Below, one piece after another: positions 61,726-64,000 of a stretch of 64,000 nucleotides of DNA; position 1 is the stretch's first letter; every line of letters begins with the position of its first letter. Made by a program: the position numbers and the translations under genes. A model generated the notes under the pieces. The model did no database searches, had not been told where the DNA came from, and saw nothing but the letters and a program-made list of their open reading frames with translations. Location: assembly GCA_011754535.1 (NCBI GenBank), contig JAAQVN010000001.1, positions 1,054,001 to 1,118,000 of the forward strand. The letters are read 5' to 3'. This stretch comes from Enterobacter asburiae. Its GTDB lineage: Bacteria > Pseudomonadota > Gammaproteobacteria > Enterobacterales > Enterobacteriaceae.

Positions 61726-61762
61726 CTCCTGACAAACACTCCTGACAGTATGCTGTCAGGAG
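61726..61762 (+). promoter_or_regulatory. Repeated operator before the VOC/WYL operon
   Basis: CTCCTGACA occurs twice in direct orientation (61726-61734, 61739-61747) and once inverted as TGTCAGGAG (61754-61762); the last two form a 10-bp perfect inverted repeat around TATG. It lies just before the VOC gene start region and is the likely binding site of the WYL regulator encoded in the same operon. Confidence 0.65.
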
Positions 61763-61809
61763 CCCTGTCGTAGACTCCTTCTGAACCCAAACAACAGACA
61801 GGAGGATGT

Positions 61810-62175
61810 ATGAAAAGCGTAATTAACTGGTTTGAAATTCCGGTCTCGGATATGGATCGCGCCATCAAATTTTATGAGCCGGTCATGCAGCTTGCGCTGC
61901 GTCGCGAGAAAATGGATTGCGCAGAGCTGGCGGTTTTTCCGCATGAGGATCCCGCCACCGGTGGGGCGCTGGCAAAATTTGACGGCGTTACGCCGTCTTT
62001 GCAGGGCGCTATTATTTACCTGCATACTGACAATCTGGCGGCGACGCTTGATCGCATTGCCTCCGCGGGCGGCGAGTGCGTGTTTGGCCCGCTGGAACTG
62101 CCGCATGGTATCGGCACTATCGCACTGTTTACCGACAGCGAGGGTAACCGCGTCGGCCTCCATCAACCTGCCTGA
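61810..62175 (+). CDS. VOC-family protein
   Basis: A 121-residue vicinal-oxygen-chelate fold protein (glyoxalase/bleomycin-resistance superfamily): WFEIPVSDMDRAIKFYEPVM at the start and HGIGTIALFTDSEGNRVGLH at the end. Possible metal ligands are few, so it may be a binding protein rather than an enzyme. AGGAGG precedes the ATG. It is followed after 14 bases by the WYL regulator. Substrate unknown. Confidence 0.9.
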   Translation: MKSVINWFEIPVSDMDRAIKFYEPVMQLALRREKMDCAELAVFPHEDPATGGALAKFDGVTPSLQGAIIYLHTDNLAATLDRIASAGGECVFGPLELPHGIGTIALFTDSEGNRVGLHQPA

Positions 62176-62189
62176 GAGCGGAATGAGAT

Positions 62190-62870
62190 ATGACCCGACG
62201 CGCTGACCGTTTGTTTCAGATTGTGCAGATCCTGCGGGGCAGGCGTCTGACAACGGCAGCGCATCTGGCGGACCGGCTTGGCGTGTCCGAGCGCACGGTC
62301 TACCGCGATATCCGCGACCTGTCGCTTTCCGGCGTGCCGGTGGAAGGCGAGGCAGGAAGTGGATATCGGCTAATGTCGGGTTTTGATCTGCCGCCGCTGA
62401 TGCTGACAAATAAAGAATCCGAAGCGCTGATGGTCGCGATTCGCCTGCTCAAAACCTGGGGAGGTGAATCGCTGTCGCGCGAGCTGGAATCGGCCCAGGA
62501 GAAGGTGCTGGCTATCCTGCCCGAGGAGAACCGTCGAAAGGCGGAGCAGACGCGGATCTACGCCCCGGATTTTTGCATGCAAAGCCACTCCCGCAGCGAT
62601 TTTGACATGATCCATCAGGCGATTTCCGCCCAGCGCGTATTGGCGCTGCATTATCGTGATGAAGCCGGGCAGCTCTCAAAACGTGAGGTTCAGCCGCTGG
62701 GCTTGTTCTTCTGGGGGGAGCGCTGGCTGCTGGCAGCGTGGTGTGAACGGCGCGATGACTACCGCTGTTTTCGGCTCGACCGGTGTCTCAATATTGTGCA
62801 GACGGAGAGGCGGTTCAGCGAGAGTGCGGACAGGTCTTTGGCGGATTTTTTGCGGAAGGTGAGGCAGTAA
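62190..62870 (+). CDS. YafY-type HTH/WYL transcriptional regulator
   Basis: A 226-residue regulator. Residues 1-60 form an HTH_11 winged helix (LTTAAHLADRLGVSERTVYR); the C-terminal half is a WYL ligand-binding domain (ALHYRDEAGQ, PLGLFFWGERWLLAAWC), in which the eponymous WYL reads WLL. It probably controls its own operon through the repeated site at 61726-61762. The ligand is unknown; WYL domains bind small molecules or nucleic acids. Confidence 0.9.
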   Translation: MTRRADRLFQIVQILRGRRLTTAAHLADRLGVSERTVYRDIRDLSLSGVPVEGEAGSGYRLMSGFDLPPLMLTNKESEALMVAIRLLKTWGGESLSRELESAQEKVLAILPEENRRKAEQTRIYAPDFCMQSHSRSDFDMIHQAISAQRVLALHYRDEAGQLSKREVQPLGLFFWGERWLLAAWCERRDDYRCFRLDRCLNIVQTERRFSESADRSLADFLRKVRQ

Positions 62871-62894
62871 AAAGCCGGGTGGCGAGGTAAAAGC

Positions 62895-62921
62895 AAAACG
62901 GCAACGTGTGTTGCCGTTTTT
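62895..62921 (+). terminator. Terminator after the WYL regulator
   Basis: AAAACGGCAAC (62895-62905) and GTTGCCGTTTT (62910-62920) form a perfect 11-bp stem ending in a short T-run. It could also act weakly on the opposite strand for tsx. Confidence 0.82.
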
Positions 62922-62931
62922 AGTATTTGTT

Positions 62932-62964
62932 CCCTCTCCCTGTGGGAGAGGGGCAGGGTGAGGG
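62932..62964. repeat. Dispersed repeat, copy 4
   Basis: The hairpin CCCTCTCCC/GGGAGAGGG is followed by GCAGGGTGAGGGC, nearly identical to copy 2. It lies between the convergent WYL gene and tsx. Confidence 0.8.
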
Positions 62965-62990
62965 CATCAGCCCGCACGGTCCCGCACTGA

Positions 62991-63869
62991 TTAGAAGTTG
63001 TAACCTACGACCAGGTAACCACCCCAGCCGGTAGAACGGACGTGTTCGTTCATCCATACCAGTTTAGCGTCGTCGTTCCACTGGCCGCCGTTGTGCCAGT
63101 AACGTGCCACAACAGAGTAGTGCCAGTGATCGTAGTTCAGCGCCAGGATGTGACTGGAGGCGATGGAGTCATTGGTACGCTGCTTAATACCGTTCTCTGC
63201 GTAACCGCTCTTATCGCCCAGATCTGAACCCCAGTCGAAGTTGGTGAAGCCGATGTAGCTCAGGTTACCGCCCCAGAGTTGGGTAATTGGAACAAAGTAT
63301 TTCACTTTGAAACGGTAGCCATCCCACTCGTTCTGGTTTTCAGCACCGTAGTTCTGCCACTGATATTTCGCGTATACGTTCAGGGACAGGCTCATTGGCA
63401 GGCCCGTGTCGATGTCGGTACCCAGACCCATATACCAGGTGCTCTGACGACCGGACTCGTTGCGGCCCATGTCGTAGATATAGTTGTTCGCGAAGTACCA
63501 CTCTTTAAACGGACCGAAGCTTAGATTGGTGCCGGTCAGCTTGTCGATGGAGAAGCGCGGTTCGATCTCCATGAACAGTGGGGAACCGTGGTTCCAGATA
63601 CCTTTAGCCTGAGAGTTACCACCAAAGAAGACCGGTGCATCCATATAGCCATAGAAATCAAACCAGTCTTTCTTGGCGAATGCTTCGTACTCCAGGTAGG
63701 TATCGTTGCGGATCTGTGGTCCGAAACGGGTGTGGTAGCTGCCTACCACGTTAACGCTCTGGTGCCACCAGTCGGAGAGGTATTGTGGTTTCTCGTTTTC
63801 CGCTGCGTTAACAGTGAAAGAGGAGGAAAGTGCCAGAACTGCACCGGCTGCGAGTAATGTTTTTTTCAT
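62991..63869 (-). CDS. tsx: Nucleoside-specific outer-membrane channel Tsx
   Basis: A 292-residue 12-stranded beta-barrel porin for nucleosides, also a colicin K and phage T6 receptor in E. coli. The signal peptide [20 protein letters not shown] ends near residue 22 (VNA-AEN). The protein ends in the outer-membrane signature [10 protein letters not shown] with a C-terminal Phe. The ATG at 63869 is preferred; another ATG two codons upstream is possible. Confidence 0.96.
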   Translation of the reverse strand: MKKTLLAAGAVLALSSSFTVNAAENEKPQYLSDWWHQSVNVVGSYHTRFGPQIRNDTYLEYEAFAKKDWFDFYGYMDAPVFFGGNSQAKGIWNHGSPLFMEIEPRFSIDKLTGTNLSFGPFKEWYFANNYIYDMGRNESGRQSTWYMGLGTDIDTGLPMSLSLNVYAKYQWQNYGAENQNEWDGYRFKVKYFVPITQLWGGNLSYIGFTNFDWGSDLGDKSGYAENGIKQRTNDSIASSHILALNYDHWHYSVVARYWHNGGQWNDDAKLVWMNEHVRSTGWGGYLVVGYNF

Positions 63870-63954
63870 AATCATGCCACTGATTGAAATTCCCTTCCGG
63901 GAGTGAAAATTGCGCGAATTGCGTTTCTAAATATTTCGTGTTTCTGCGGTGCCT

Positions 63955-63998
63955 ATTATAGGAATCCCTGCTCACAAAAATATGTGTTGTTTCACATA
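63955..63998 (-). promoter_or_regulatory. tsx promoter with CRP-like site
   Basis: On the minus strand a -10 TATAAT (63955-63960) lies downstream of TGTGAAACAACACATA (63982-63997 region), a CRP-like site with one perfect half. In E. coli tsx is controlled by CRP, CytR and DeoR; I did not see a clear DeoR operator within the window. Confidence 0.55.
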
Positions 63999-64000
63999 TC

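Overview
The window is a chromosomal segment of a gamma-proteobacterium of the family Enterobacteriaceae, most likely Enterobacter or a close relative such as Lelliottia or Leclercia. From about 13.7 kb rightwards it follows the E. coli 8-9 minute backbone gene by gene (tauABCD-hemB, ampH, sbmA-yaiW, yaiY/yaiZ, ddlA, iraP, psiF, dgcC, proC, yaiI, aroL-yaiA-aroM, ppnP, rdgC, mak, sbcDC, phoBR, brnQ, proY, malZ, acpH, queA-tgt-yajC-secDF, tsx). It departs from that order where Enterobacter-type genes are inserted and where phoA, araJ and yajD are missing. The genus is inferred from gene content and protein similarity known from memory. No rRNA, tRNA or CRISPR was seen.

Left end (1-4.9 kb): the edge of an integrated element or genomic island. 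It carries a DUF932 protein (YfjQ/YafZ type), a short RadC, a CbeA/CbtA-type toxin-antitoxin pair, an unknown small membrane protein, a GIY-YIG-like protein, and a yjhX-yjhP pair from which the known antitoxin gene yjhQ is absent. From 5.1 to 13.4 kb lie signalling and envelope genes: a hybrid GGDEF-EAL protein translationally close to a periplasmic protein with a molybdopterin-oxidoreductase fold, a catalase-like peroxidase with its b561 cytochrome, a HAMP-GAF-GGDEF diguanylate cyclase and an AI-2E family permease.

Centre (13.7-38.9 kb): sulphur acquisition (mmuPM with tandem MetJ boxes; tauABCD), a fused two-domain acyltransferase resembling ornithine lipid synthase OlsF, haem synthesis (hemB), cell-wall enzymes (ampH, ddlA), peptide uptake (sbmA-yaiW), an MFS pump behind a perfect CRP site, RpoS control (iraP), a relic of phoA in which the Pho box, leader, signal peptide and terminator survive but the enzyme is gone, psiF, the cyclase dgcC, proline and aromatic amino acid genes, and nucleoid and sugar-kinase genes.

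Right (38.9-64 kb): sbcDC and phoBR diverge from a Pho box; brnQ, proY and malZ (behind two MalT boxes) follow. Next comes a DUF2339-DUF3999 membrane operon whose ribosome-binding site and start codon lie in one arm of a 13-bp perfect inverted repeat, then a TsaA-type peroxiredoxin, acpH, the queA-tgt-yajC-secD-secF operon, a VOC protein with its WYL regulator behind a repeated operator, and tsx. Three c-di-GMP enzymes occur in one window. A dispersed repeat with the arms CCCTCACCCTG and CCCTCTCCC occurs four times, and two REP/BIME elements punctuate gene ends.
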